DNA from: Guillardia theta CCMP2712
Taxonomy: Eukaryota; Cryptophyceae; Pyrenomonadales; Geminigeraceae
DNA length: 64,000 nt
Assembly: GCF_000315625.1 (NCBI RefSeq)
Contig: NW_005434667.1
Location: forward strand, 1,046,438 to 1,110,437
Direction: 5' to 3'
Positions within the stretch are counted from its first letter, which is position 1. Every line of letters starts with the position of its first letter. Shown one piece after another: positions 12,622-24,500 of this stretch. The notes below the pieces were generated by a model, which worked only from the letters and a program-made list of their open reading frames with translations, was not told where the DNA came from and did not search any database. The position numbers were made by a program, and so were the translations under genes.

Positions 12622-12847
12622 AAAAAAGGTCTCTCGCTCTCTCCTCTCTCTCTCTTTCCTCTCGCTTTCTTCTCCTCCCTGCCCCTCTACAAACACATAC
12701 ACACACTTCGGCCACTCCATCCCTCTGTTCGTCGCTCCTCCTCCTCCTCTGGGTCTCCTGGTTGAGCCGAAAGCAAACACGAGCTGCTGCTACCTCGCGT
12801 TCTGGCGCCTCCTGATAATGTACAGCAACAAGACGGACAGGCCGATA

Positions 12848-14182
12848 CTAGGGGAGGATGTTGAAGACTGAGTTCTCCTTCTCCTCAATGCGGATGGCGG
12901 AGAAGTACTGCCTTGGTGTTGGAAGCTTCTCGTCCTCTCCGAAAGGAGAGACTTGAGGCGAGGCAGGAGCGTCTTGTTTGCATCTGCAAGGAATATACTT
13001 GTCAGTTCCCGGGTGGAGAGCACAGCAGGGATGCGACATGCTTGCTTTACCTTGCCATCTTGCTGACTTCAGCGGCTGAATCTGGAGTCCATGCCAGCCC
13101 CCTGCACAGCAGGTCAGTGACTCCTTCGGTTCCCACATTCACATCTGAATGGTCTCGATACTCGTCACAAATCCTAAATCAACCAAAACAGCTTTCATGT
13201 GCAATACGTTCTCCTCTTTTCTCTTTATATCTGAATGATCTGCTCACCTCGTGTGACCCCCCTTGGCCGTCGGTGATAGGACGGTTCCTGACCCACAGGT
13301 TTGATTTAAGTCTATTTGCGTCCCCTGGAATTTCGGCGTCTGTCTCTTATCGTTGAGAGCTGAAGCGGTTGTCTGTGTGGTATCTTTCACTTTCCACGCA
13401 TTGTCATTGTTTTCTCCATTCTTCTCGTTGGCAGGCATTTCTTTCGCATTGGGATCCTTTGCCGGTGCCCATGTATACTGAGGATCCAAGATGGTGTAGG
13501 AGGTGCTCGTGATCTCGAACACGTCATGTTTGAAGTTTTCCGGGGGATTGGAGTCGATTCTACAGGGAGCAGTCATTGGGATATTGTTTCGCTTCAGGTC
13601 TGTTTGAGGCTTCACCACGTCGTTAGGCATAGAACGTCGGATTCCTCGCATGCCCATGTTACTGTAGCCGTTCAAAGAGACCCTCTCCAAGGAAGGAAAC
13701 GAGGATACGGTTCTCTGATTCCCTTCATAGAGCACTCGAGATCTGCTCGAGCTGCAGCAGCAAAGATCGCACTCGTCGCCGAAAGTAGAAAACAAATCCT
13801 TTTCCTTCGGACCTCGTGTCGTGCTCGTGGACTCTGGCCTGGCAAAGAGAGACTTCAGGTCCTTCTCATACCAAGGTTGCTCAAAAGAACGGTTGTTGTC
13901 GTCCTGCACTACACGATGGTCCTTCATATCACAACCATCCTGAGCTGGCATTTTTGCAGTCTTTCCATTTCTGTGAGGTTCATGTTCTTGAACCCTGTTG
14001 ACTCCGCAACCAGTCGTAGGGTTGTTATGATGGCCCAAAGTGGAACTCGTCATTTCCTGCATGGCGTCGTCATCTAGCATTCTACCATCCTTTTGCTGCC
14101 ATGGTTGCGCCATATCCTTTGTCGTCTTGTCGTCGCCATCGTCTCGGCTCTCTGCCCACTCCCGCCCATGATTCGCGCCCAT
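12848..14182 (-). CDS. Conserved-looking protein of unknown function, three exons
   Basis: Exons 14182-13248, 13173-13051 and 12983-12848 join in phase into 397 residues (introns of 74 and 67 nt). The N-terminal 300 residues are polar with a Cys-rich spot (DECDLCCCSSSRSR) and probably disordered. The C-terminal part, from the spliced piece DEYRDHSDVNVGTEGVTDLL to FSAIRIEEKENSVFNILP, looks more ordered. A different frame at 12790-12850 would give a hydrophobic tail (SIGLSVLLLYIIRRRQ); I found no donor that reaches it cleanly, so the stop at 12848 is used. No family recognised. Confidence 0.5.
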
Positions 14183-14284
14183 TTCAAATCGCAAGCGACA
14201 AGGCCCAACACTACACCACCCCAGAAACCCTGGAAGGCGGACCCCTGCTTCGCTATTGAAGAACCCCTACCTCTCCTACAGAAC

Positions 14285-14400
14285 TTTGACTAGCTACCAG
14301 GTGGGGTACATGACCCTACGAAGGAAATGGGTATCTTGCGCCCACTGAATACCACCCCACCCATACCTTTTAGCTTTTATTGGACCCCCCATTCAAACAA
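14285..14400. promoter_or_regulatory. G/C-run tract upstream of the 14182 start
   Basis: It includes GTGGGGTACATG at about 14300 and several CCCACCC runs, placed 100-220 bases upstream of the reverse-strand gene starting at 14182. It is listed because of the recurrence of GGGGTA near gene starts in this window. Confidence 0.35.
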
Positions 14401-14490
14401 CCACCCACCCTAGTCTCTTCGAGATAGGCGCGTCAGTCAGGATGGCAGGGCAGCCCACGATGGAGCAGATGAAGGAGGTGAACAAGAACA

Positions 14491-14598
14491 TGCTCCCTGC
14501 TCCCTGCTCCCTGCTCCATGCTCCATGCTCCATGCTCCATGCTCCTTGCTCCTTGCTCCTTGCTCCTTGCTCCTTGCTCCTGCTCCTGCTCCTGCTCC
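14491..14598. repeat. Heptamer tandem repeat with blockwise variants
   Basis: Three copies of TGCTCCC are followed by four of TGCTCCA, five of TGCTCCT and then three hexamers TGCTCC. Variants are grouped, not mixed, which indicates local expansion of each variant. No gene is evident here; 14600-15010 continues as CT-rich sequence without a supported gene. Confidence 0.9.
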
Positions 14599-15015
14599 CG
14601 TTCCTGCACCCCGTGATCTTTTTTTCCTGCACCCCTGTATTTGCTCCAGCTCCTTGCTCCAGCTTCTTGCTCCGGATTCCAAACTTTGCTTGTTCTCCTT
14701 GCAATCATGATCATCATGATCAACCTGGTCGCGATTTACACATGTCGTTTGTACTACACTGTTCTCGTTGCATATCATCGCACCTTGCCCTGTATTCACT
14801 GTTCTCCTTGCCACACGCTCTTTTTGCCACCCTAATCATTCACGAATGAATCACGCTCTGTGCGTTTTAGCTTACTAGAGTGTAGGCGTTTTCTTGCTTC
14901 ACAGACCCTCACGTACCTCCTGGGCAAGGGACGATTACCACCAAGTAATATTTATTCCCACTCTTCCCAGCGCAATCATCCAGCGACTGATGGTTTTAAT
15001 ACTTGCTCTTGTTAG

Positions 15016-15599
15016 AGATCTGAGGACTCTTGTTCGGGCCCTTGGAAAGAATCCAACTCAGGTCTGTGCACCAGGATCGAACGCGTGACAAGACAGACGT
15101 GATGTGATGCGCAGGAGGAGCTGAACAAGTTGTGCAACGAGGTCGATCCCAATGGGGAGGGGAACGTCACTTTCAACACTTTCGTGAATGTCAGCGTTGC
15201 AACGCACTAGGACAAGCTTGACTCTGATGATGACTCCAGGTGATGTCGCTGCCCATGAGGGCCTTGGAAACCGAGCAAGAGCTCCTTGCAGCGTATGAAG
15301 TCCTATCTGTTTGAATTATGCGCATGGTGATCGAGACTGCAGCTTCCAAGCCTTTGACAAGGACGGCAATGGTTTCTTGAAGGACCAAGAGTTCGCCCTT
15401 GTCATGCGCACATTCGGAGAGTGTTTGGTGAGTTTCCTTTCCCTTCCTCTGATGTCATACCTGACGGGACACACGGAAGACTGATGAGGAAGTCGACATC
15501 CTGCTACAAGAGTCGCGACCATACAGGGATGAAGAGGGGTTGATCAACTACAGGGCGTATGCGCATCTCCTGTTGACCGGTCCCCCCGCACGCAGATAA
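15016..15599 (+). CDS. Calmodulin-like EF-hand protein, N-terminus unresolved
   Basis: Exons 15016-15061, 15115-15189, 15240-15292, 15343-15427 and 15480-15599, with introns of 50-53 nt, give a chain that follows calmodulin residue by residue: RTLVRALGKNPTQEELNKL, an EF hand DPNGEGNVTFNTF, then ELLAAFQAFDKDGNGFLK with DKDGNGFLKDQEF, then GECLTDEEVDILLQESR. The second and third hands keep acidic ligands. The fourth loop (SRPYRDEEGLINY) is degenerate, so calcium binding there is doubtful. The first hand and start codon must lie upstream, somewhere in 14880-15010, but I could not place them. It is probably a calcium sensor or a light-chain-like subunit. Confidence 0.75.
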
Positions 15600-15897
15600 A
15601 GCCTCTTCCTTTAATATCTTCATCGGATTCAATATACCATTAAATGCCACTCAGACTCAAACTTCACACTCAGTCGGATGTTGGTGATGGTCAAGAGCCT
15701 GACTCGTTACTTGAGAGCCTGACAAGTTACTTCAAGCCACCTACAAGCCTCCGTTTGCCCGGCGACACGGACTAGTATGGTAAGAGATGCCCCATTAACT
15801 TTGTTGTTTTTGGATGAGGCGGACTCGATGTCTGATACCTAGGGCATATTTGCAGGAGGTTTATCGATGCCGTGGCAGCCACTGGCCCATCTTGTTC

Positions 15898-15937
15898 GAG
15901 GAGGAGGAGGAGGAGGAGGAGGAGGAGGAGGAGGAAT
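15898..15937. repeat. GGA trinucleotide repeat
   Basis: About 13 GGA units lie 110 bases upstream of the preferred NDUFAF7 start. If translation began at 15867 the tract would encode poly-Gly, but the mitochondrial-type N-terminus from 16047 is the better start. Confidence 0.8.
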
Positions 15938-16046
15938 GCCTCGAGTAGGACGAGGACTGTGTGTCACAGGAGGAAGAGCGCTGGCAGCATGCAAGACTCT
16001 TGGAGAGAACAGGGTGCGATCACCAACTGCTCTCGATCCTTACACC

Positions 16047-18973
16047 ATGTGGCGGGTGGGGAGGACGAAGAGCAGCTGGTGCAGCCAACGCGTTCGATGG
16101 CAGAGTAGCGACTCGATGGATGGACTGACACCGGACGAGAGGAGACTCCGTGAGAGATTGCTCGCTGAAGCAACTCTGAAGGAGACAACCCAGGTAAACC
16201 TGCTCGCCTTGCTACATAGCCCTCCTGACTGCTATTTTGGAAGGGCTACCAGTCCATATTGGAGGAGAGTAGGAGGAAGATCGAGACTCTCAAGAATGCC
16301 GCTCATGCTGAGAGCGTTCTTAAGGAGCACGGCAAGGACGGTGTCGGGACAACCCTGGGAGAATCGGGAGCGGTGCCGAAGGCTTCCAAGGCAACACCGC
16401 TCACCAATCTGCTGAAGCAGCGGCTGGCGATCAGCCCGATGACGGTAGCGGAGTACATGACGATCGCTCTGAACCATCCCGAGCACGGGTACTACCAGAC
16501 AAGAGAGGTCTTCGGCACCCAAGGAGACTTCACGACCGCTCCAGAAATCAGTCAGATGTTCGGGGAGATCATGGGGATCTGGGTTCTTTACACCTGGCAG
16601 CTCCTGGGATGCCCAGCCAAAGTCCAGCTGATCGAGCTGGGGCCAGGAAGAGGCACCATGATGCTGGATATCATGCGGACATGCGGCATGCATCGTCCCT
16701 TCCTCGAGGGGTTGACGGTTCACCTAGTCGAGGCCTCTGCCAAGTTGAAGAAGTTGCAATCTGAGAAGCTCGTGGGAGGTATACTAGGCTTTGATCCTTC
16801 TTATCTCCATCTCGTCCCCTCCTCCCTGTCCTCGTCTCCTTCTCTTTCGCCCCTGTTTGTTAGCTCCTCTTCCTCGCATTCGTTTGCTGAGCTTTCCGTT
16901 CCTGACTAGTTGGGATGTTTCAGAAACTGCCCAGAATGACGCAGGAAATCGTGTACAGGGAGGTGTTACAATTCCATTCTCCTGGCACGATGACTTCTCC
17001 AAGGCGAGCATGCGCAGCTTCGCTCACCCCCTCCACATGGTTCACAGTACTGCAGGTTCCGGTCATCCCTGGTGCCTGCTCCATCATCCTCGCGCAGGTC
17101 ACATCGTATCCAGACGCTTCTCAGCGCCAGCTCATTCTGTTGTTCAGGAGTTCTTTGATTGCCTTCCTGTCCACCAATTCGTCCATACCGAGAGAGGGTT
17201 GTCTTGTTTCCTGCAATCCCGTGAAAGAAGGAAACGCGCTGACAGATGAAGCAGGTGGTGCGAGAAGATGGTTGATATCGCTCCTTCCGACAGTCCCGAT
17301 CACCTTCGTTTCGTCCTCTCCAACGGCCCCACTGCTGCCTCCAAGATGTGCCTCTTGGACAGCATCATCCCCAACCTGGCGAGCAAGGTAGGGGAGCTGT
17401 TGGTTGCCTGAGACGTGATCGGTGAAGAGCAGAAGCTCAACGAGGGGGTAGAATTGAGCCCCCAGTCTTGGTACATAGCCCGACAGATTGCCACGAGGGT
17501 GATACTCGAAATTTGTCCTGCCTCTGCCTCTCCCCCACCCTCGTTTCCTCTTCTCCTTTTCTCCTATAACCATTTCCTACCTTTCTCGCCTCCACCTTGA
17601 CGTTTAAATGTACTCATGCTTGTGTCGTCGTGCAGGTGCGACAGTCTGAAGGAGCCGCCCTCATCGTCGACTACGGCAACAACGAGTGCGCAGCAGACAC
17701 GCTGCAGGTCTCTCCCATCTTGCTGCTCCTGCTTCTCATGCCCGCTCAGGCTGTGAAGAATCACAAGTTTGTGCCCGTGCTCGAGGAGCCAGGTAGGGCT
17801 GCGGGAGGAGGAGAAGCGGGAAGGTCGACGGAGCAAGAGAAAGTTGACAGCATGACTCGCAGGAGAATGCGACCTCACCAGCCACGTCGATTTCTCTGCC
17901 ATCAAGAGATCAGCGCTGCAGGACCTTCTGAGCAAGGAGGATGTGGCAAAAGTTTCCCGTAAGCCTCTCCCTTCCTCCTGCTCCTCCTCATTTGATCGGC
18001 AGAGAGTGCAGTCGACAAGGTCTCCGACGCTGTCAAAGCGTATCAGGAGAAGTTGTCGGTACTTGAGAGCGAGGCCAAAAGTAAGGTGAGATCAAGGAGG
18101 ATAAAATTCACTGAACACAGGGGGGAGGTGGGGTGGGGGGTTTGAAGGATGGTGGTTGGGGGAGGGGGAGCGAGAAGGTTCAGAGACAGAGAGAGAGGAG
18201 CATGGGAAAAAGGAGTTAGGGTTTAGGGTTTAGGATTTGAAGGAAGTGAATTGTTGGAGGTAGAGAGGAAGGAAGAGGAAGTCAAGGAGTGGGGGTCGGG
18301 ATGAGAAATAGTAGTAGAAGGGGTTAGGAGGAGGAGGGGAGGAGGAGGAGGAGGAGGAGGAGGAGGAGGAGTAAACTAGATAATGTCGCAGTCTCTCTCG
18401 CAAGAGCGCATCAAGGAAGCATTCGAACAGCTCCGTGAGCAAGTGTCTGTGAGCTGAGCCTCGCTGCAAGGGTGCTGCGTTTACAGTATGTGACAGGAAG
18501 GTGATGTGAGCTCGAAGTCGGCAGCAGCTGGAACAGGAGCTGGCACTGCACGAGGAGAGCCAGGAGACGTCCTCGTCCACGGCCCGGTCACTCAGTGCGC
18601 CTTCCTTCATGCCATGGGCATCCGCGAGCGCGCGCAAGCGCTGTACAGTGCATCCCAAGAAGAGTAAGCGTCAGCCCAGCTGGGCTCTGAGCTGTGAGTG
18701 ACGTGGCAGCAGGGAGCAGCAGCAGAAGATCATCAAGCAGTATGAGCGTTTGACCGCTCCCGAGGAGATGGGCGAGCTGTTCAAGGTGAGGTTCAGGTGT
18801 CAAATGTGGCCCGCTGATAGAGGAGCAGGTCATGGCGATCACATGTTCGAAGTTGAAGCAAGGTAATGAGAGGAGAGGAGAGGAGAGGAGAAGGAGGGAT
18901 GGTGCAGGAGCGAGGAGGAGAGAGCAACTGAACGGTGAATGCAGTTGCTGGGATCGAGGAGCCGCAAACTTGA
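16047..18973 (+). CDS. NDUFAF7: NDUFAF7/MidA protein-arginine methyltransferase, mitochondrial
   Basis: NDUFAF7 methylates an arginine of the NDUFS2 subunit during complex I assembly in the mitochondrial matrix. Sixteen exons join to 566 residues with all phases consistent. The N-terminus (MWRVGRTKSSWCSQRVRWQS) is a typical mitochondrial presequence and decides the start. Family landmarks in order: MTVAEYMTIALNHPEHGYY, GDFTTAPEISQMFGE, the SAM motif IELGPGRGT, AQEFFDCLPVHQF, HTERGWCEKMVD, ELSPQSWYIAR, LIVDYGN, PGECDLTSHVDFSAIKR, HGPVTQCAFLHAMGIRER and YERLTAPEEMGELFK. One intron, 17004-17055, is GC-AG. Between HVDFSAIKR and VHGPVTQ there is an extra segment of roughly 70-80 residues, helical then Ala/Gly-rich, absent from the usual family layout. 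An N-terminal helical extension precedes the domain. Confidence 0.9.
18086..18391 (+). other. Long low-complexity intron in NDUFAF7
   Basis: At 306 nt this intron is about six times the usual size here. It holds GTTAGGGTTTAGGGTTTAGG near 18215, which is two to three units of the plant-type telomere repeat TTTAGGG, and a GGA run at 18330-18371. Confidence 0.7.
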
Positions 18974-19012
18974 GAAGGCCAACCAGGTTTCCATAAATCA
19001 ATAAACTGCTTC

Positions 19013-20587
19013 CTACATGCCCGGCAGCTTCACCATCCCTCGCCTCGCTCCTCCTGGGCCCTGAGCCGAAGCTTCAATCCCCTTCCTCCTCCTCCTCCTC
19101 CTCTCGCCAGAGTTCACATACCTTAGGACGGAGCAGGATTGGAACAGAACTGCTCTCAGCAGCTGTGCGGGCGTGGGTAAGCAGCGAGCACCAACTTGAA
19201 ACAGACGCACCTTCGGAGGAAGGCACAAGTTCTGACTCCGTTAAATCGCTCGCTTCTCTTACCTCCAGCTATTTGCACATTGCATCAAAAAGTCTTTCCA
19301 AACTCTCCTCCTCCTCCACAACCACCACCACCATCGACTAACCTTGACGTCAAGAGAAATTCCCTGCACCTCGGCCTCATCACAGACGGCAGCCTGCAAA
19401 ATTTGTTTTTCACCAATTTTGATTAAGACAGGAAGGTGACATGGAGGAGGAGGCAGAGGTCAAGGGCATGTAGGAGGAGAACCGAGGAGAGGAGAGGGAG
19501 AGGAGGGAAAGGAAGAGAGAGAGAAGGTACGGAGGGCGAAAGGAACCTTTGCTGTTGAGTAGAGCATCTTCTCTCGGACCTGCATCACTTCAGCTTTGCG
19601 TCATGTGCAGCGGCACGTGACCTTTGCTCCCTCCGGGCAGTAGAGGATGAAGACGGTCACAGTCTGCTCTGATCCTCCTGCGAGAGCTCAACGATGAACG
19701 AGCAGGTCAGGGTTCCTCATACCCGCTGCATGCGAGAAGAGGAGGAACTTCGGCTCGGAGGTCGAGAACAACTTTTCCTTGATGCTCGAGAAATCTCCCT
19801 GTAGTAACGTCATGCTACTCCAAGTCACCAAGGGCCTGTTACCTCCTGCATCACGTGTTCGAGCTCGATGGTTTCCTTGCTCTGCTCTACCTGGAGGAAC
19901 ACAGCTTTGTTCTCGCTCGACTTGAATGCGACTAGCGCTGCCTTGGCATCCTCTGACATTGGGAACTTGACCGCATGAACGTATGACTTTGACACGCCTG
20001 TATGAATATGCGTGTTGCTCTCCTGCAGTGAGGTCGAAAATGAGGGATAGAAGACTAGAACACGCGCTTGCCTTTGCTCGCATCCTCTCGGATGGCGACA
20101 TTAAAGAAAGTCTCTCAGTCTCGGACACGACCGTCGACTTCTGATAACTCGCGTACGACATCTCATCGAGGTCCGTAGCATGCATCTCCGCAACAAACGA
20201 GGAGGAGCCCAGGTCGCGCTTCAAGGAGTCGCGAGAGCTGGCATACAACATCTTCATACGCACTTTGGAGTTCTCTGGGACATATAGCGCAAGCAGCCAT
20301 CCAGGTTTAGGGCCCTCATCGATGCGGAAGAGGATGTAACTAGGTGCGTCTTCATCGAGAATTTTGGTCATCGCCTCGAAGTCTGTGTAGAGGCTGTCAG
20401 CGAGGGATATCAAGCATCTGCTCCACGCACCTGATTTCTCATCCCCGCTCACGTTTCCCCTCTCAGTGATGACTATCTGCTTGTCCTCGATCTGAGCCTT
20501 GAGGAATCTGATCTCCTTACCTTCCTTGGCTTTCGAGAACTCTTCAACCAGCTCGGGCGATGCTGTGATCCCGCTTGCGTGCGACAT
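19013..20587 (-). CDS. Twinfilin-like actin-binding protein (two ADF-H domains)
   Basis: Twinfilins bind actin monomers and cap filament ends through two ADF/cofilin homology domains. The start MSHASGITASPELVEEF is the family N-terminus. Domain 1 continues across an intron at 20383-20430: DFEAMTKILDEDAPSYILFR and then SKVRMKMLYASSRDSLKR. A GC-AG intron (20023-20071) leads into domain 2: VHAVKFPMSEDAKAALVAFK, then FLLFSHAAGGSEQTVTVFIL across 19678-19722, YCPEGAKVREKMLYSTAK across 19580-19621, and GISLDVK. The last exon (19060-19013) ends RPKGPGGARRGMVKLPGM, resembling the Pro/Gly/Arg tail that binds capping protein in animals. One junction between 19160 and 19345 is unresolved, so an additional exon may exist there. 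Confidence 0.85.
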
Positions 20588-20814
20588 GTTGGTTCTGTCA
20601 AGACCAGAGAATCAGCACTGCTATGCAAACCAATCACAATTCGTTTATCTATGTTCAAAACGCCAACCAATCCCGCTCTTCCACCCTTCTCGCGTTGTCT
20701 CGCCACACCTGACTCTCTATCCACCATAACTGTCCCTCATCCCTTTGATCCTCATCTTCTCGTTGTCCTTGGTGGGTTTTGACCAGCATCGTTCTGCTGC
20801 TGGCTATTCTCTTT

Positions 20815-20850
<36 letters not shown>

Positions 20851-20945
20851 CTCGTCCTCCTTCCTTCGCAGCCTGCACCGCCCAGCACAGCATAGCTCTA
20901 CCCCTTCTTACAACCCTCTGAACACCTACCCCTCCCATAAAATCA
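20815..20945. promoter_or_regulatory. TCCTCG repeat and TACCCC motifs between divergent genes
   Basis: A TCCTCG hexamer run (20815-20862) is followed by CTACCCCTT near 20907 and CTACCCCTCC near 20927. The region lies upstream of twinfilin (starting at 20587, reverse) and PSME4 (21532, forward). The TACCCC pair is the motif found in other 5' intergenic regions. Confidence 0.4.
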
Positions 20946-20989
20946 AGAAGGCAGCAATTACGAATTAAGAACCATGAGACTTTTCGGAA

Positions 20990-21400
20990 GACAGCGATCG
21001 GAAGCGCCGCCCGGCCCGGCCGGCAGTGTGCTCGGACTCCGAGTCCGAGCCGGCCCCCGGCAGCCGGGCGGCCGGATCCCGGGCTACCGTACCGCCACTC
21101 GGATATCATAATGACTCAGTTTTACTCAAAGTCACAAGTAAGTTAAAAAATGCAGACTGTCATACTGACGGCGGTAGGCCGGGTACGGTCCGAGACGACG
21201 TGACGGTCCGACGGCACCGTCACTGCGGTGACCGGCGGCTGGCTTTCAGTGGCGGCGGCCGGGGCCCGGCACTCCGAGGCCGCTCCGAACTCGTACACTG
21301 TTACTTAACTTGAGTAAAACCATGTATCAATGACTGAGTGTCCTCGTACTGATTGTTAACTTAACATTGAGTAAAACCAGTTGTAGTATCAATGACTGAA
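20990..21400. mobile_element. GC-rich island with inverted flanks, possible MITE-like element
   Basis: A very GC-rich stretch (21000-21300, many GGCCGG and CGG steps) sits in ordinary-composition DNA. Its interior has TGACTCAGTTTTACTCAA at 21112-21129, and the right side has ACTTGAGTAAAAC at 21308 followed by TCAATGACTGAGT, which is an imperfect inverse of it. The right-hand unit is itself duplicated at 21359-21400. A 9-base-arm hairpin CTCGGACTC-C-GAGTCCGAG lies at about 21031-21049. No coding frame is convincing. The reading as a small non-autonomous transposon is inference; no target-site duplication was identified. Confidence 0.4.
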
Positions 21401-21531
21401 AGGACGAGACCGTCTGACATGTCTTGAAAGTTCCGGACAGCACAAATGTTGACTATAGAACCATATAGAACAGGAATATTGACTAGGGAACCGATTAGAG
21501 GGGCAGGTGTCCAAAGTGAAGCGTCTCGTCA

Positions 21532-24500
21532 ATGGCGAGCCTCGCAGCAAAGTGGATTGGCGTGAAGGATGGCGAGGAGGAAGCAGCAGAGGCAGAGAAG
21601 GGACTATCCTCCCTCCTCCTCCTTGGCTCCACTCGCTCCGTTCGACCTTACTTGTCCTTCTTGAAGCTCAAGGTACTCTCACGATCTTTGTTTGCTTGCC
21701 ACAAACTCAGTTCAAACCCAGTGCGAGGTGAGATTCGAGCGACTTGCCAAGATTGCTCGGCTCTTGTTTCAGATCCTCTATCGCAATGACGGAGACCTCT
21801 ATCACGAAGCAAACGTAGCCATGGCTCTTTCAGAGGTCTCATGATTTAGCGTCAGTTCGCCGCTAACAAAATAGCTAGGTTCTCAAGTACCTCAACAAAC
21901 ATCCTGGCTGTCCACCTCCTGGCTCGCCTGATCGACCAGTCTTTGATTGGCGGCAGTTATACAACAAGTTTACAGCGGCTTCTTTCAAGGGATCCGATTG
22001 GATTGGGTACGCGCGGCATGGAGGACATCACCTGGAAGGTATTCGTGGACACCTGTCCTCTTGTCCTTGACAGGTTTTAGGTTCGGAGGCAAGCAATCAA
22101 AGAATGAAATCCCTCTGCAAGCTAGTGAGGAGGGCGAGAAACTTCTTCTCGCAAACAGGTTCGACTGAGCTCTCTGCAGAATGCGAGTTCTGACACTATC
22201 TCAGCTTCCCGGGAGATCCTAATCGAGATTCGCCCATACCTCCTTCTCCATGACATCAACTTCTACATGGCCAGCAGCATTCTTTGTATCTTTTTTCCTG
22301 ATGATGGCCTAGAAAGCGCAGGAGGCTCAGGTATTCAAAATCCTTCTTATCCTCTTCAGTGATTACGTGGATTGCAGTGGCAGTTTTGCAAGAGTTCAGG
22401 GAGATTTGGAAGCTTGTTCCAAATTGCACGGAATGGCATTTGATTTGGATCACACTTTTCAATCGAATTTTCCGCCACAACGCGGACCAGGTTGTTTTAT
22501 CTCTTGGTTCAGATTACACTAACTTGTGCTAATTTGTTCTCACTTTAGATGACTGAAGAGCTGAATCCTCTGATTGAGGACTTGTCTTACACATTCCTCC
22601 AATTGCTGAATGTTCCAACTGCCAAAGACAATGCCCAAAATCCTGATCAGCTCACATGGCCAAGCAACTGTTCATTCATTGTTGAAGGGAAGAAGGACGT
22701 AAGAAAACCATCCTACAGCATAGAATTTTCTTAAATTTCATGGCCACTGACATTTTGCTCGTTAGATGAAAGCAGAGACAGTGAAGAAATTGACTCGCTG
22801 TTTTGTCTTTACAATTTCGCCCAATACGATAACAAAAACTGTTTTCGAAAGGACTCTGCAATACTTGGCCCCGTTTTTTCATCCACTCCAGGTTTGTGAC
22901 TCTGAATACCTCAAGGTCAATTGAATCCCTTCTTCTTGTACAGGAAGGAGGCTATACAAAATGCCTTGATATGTTCATCAAGATGTATACTCTATTTTCA
23001 ATCAATCATTGGTAACGTTTTTTTTGTGACAGGATTGCTTTGAATTACTCAAAGAGACTCGGGATGGAATCGGGGAAGCACAAGGCCAAAAAGCCGTGGA
23101 AATCCACCTACATGCTGAGTGAGGAGGATAACAAATGGTTTGAGGGGCTCATCCTCCCTCTCGCCCTCAAATCGTTTTATTCGAAAGACATTTCTATGTC
23201 ATTTGCAGCCTCGCAAGCGATCAAGGTATTTGCTTGTCTATCAAGATCAAATTTTGATCACCTAAGTCAGGAACTTGGTTCGATTTCAAGAGACTGTCTT
23301 CCAGGAATCATGCAAAACATTTTGATGTCCATAGAGAACGTGATGAGGCCGCACGAAGTACAGAATTCTCTAAGCCTTACATCGGTTCTTTTGAAGCCAA
23401 TTCTTGAATTGGATGAAGGTTTCGATTTTCTCGGGCAAGTGATGCAGATTGCGGTCAATGGAATCGATGCAAATGATCCTACAAAAACTTTGTATGCATT
23501 GAGATTCTTCACTGCGCTGTTCATGGAGGTCCCTTTATTAGATCCAAAAGACATCTCGCACATATCTGAGAAGCCGGAATTCTTGTATGTGCTGAACGAT
23601 TTATGCACTGCAATTTTACAAAGATTTGAAGAGCTGTTTCGAAATGTTCCGGACTTGAAGAAAGGAAATCCTTTCAGAAGCCACATGAAGGATGTCTTGA
23701 GAAGATTCTTTGTTTCTTTCTTTCACCAAATGTCAGATGCATTGTATTCCCATTGCTTGAGCCTCATTACCAGGCAGTTTTCATCCAGCATCTTCCCGAC
23801 AGCAAAACAGATTGTTGGTCACTTACTATCATCCTTGGTACATGCAAATGCGACAAAATCGGTAAATCACCTCATCCCAGCAATCTTGAAGAAGGTAATT
23901 ACATCAGATGGGGAACAGATTCAGTCTCCTGCTTCTGAGGCGGCGTACTTCATGCATTTGTTAGGACACATTGTGTCTAATGCTGGATCTGCAGTCCTGA
24001 TCCATGTGGACCAAATTACAGCTGTCTTAGATGTGGCTCTCTTCCATGAAAAATCAGAAATTCAAAGAGAAGCCCGAAAATTGCTTCGAAAATTGTTGAG
24101 AGGTTTGCTTGGAGTGCTTCCAAGAGATTTTTCAGTTTTACCGCCATCAAAACGATCGAATATGCAGAAGCTGACTGCCCAAGACATCAGGAAACCGACA
24201 CCCTCTTTCCAGGACATGGAGATTGACTTCTTGACACCAAATAGCGACTGTCAGAAGAAGTCTCGGGAGATTCTTGAAAAGTATTTTTTGCTGTCAGAAA
24301 CGGCTTTCAAGTCAAATGATGCTGCATCAATTCGAGCAGCATTTGGTTGTATCGATGCTATGATTCGAGGTGGAGCACAAATTTTTCCTATGCCTCGGGC
24401 AAAACCAGAATTCCAGGCTCAAGAAAGTAGTCTTCAAGAAGGTGTAGAGTGCGATGACGAAGATGACACAGATTACAATCTTGCATCGCGCTGGGGATCC

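Noticed and set aside
15867-16046. Extended NDUFAF7 start giving a poly-Gly N-terminus
   Set aside because: The frame is open but the ATG at 16047 gives a standard mitochondrial presequence; the Gly run is a GGA microsatellite.
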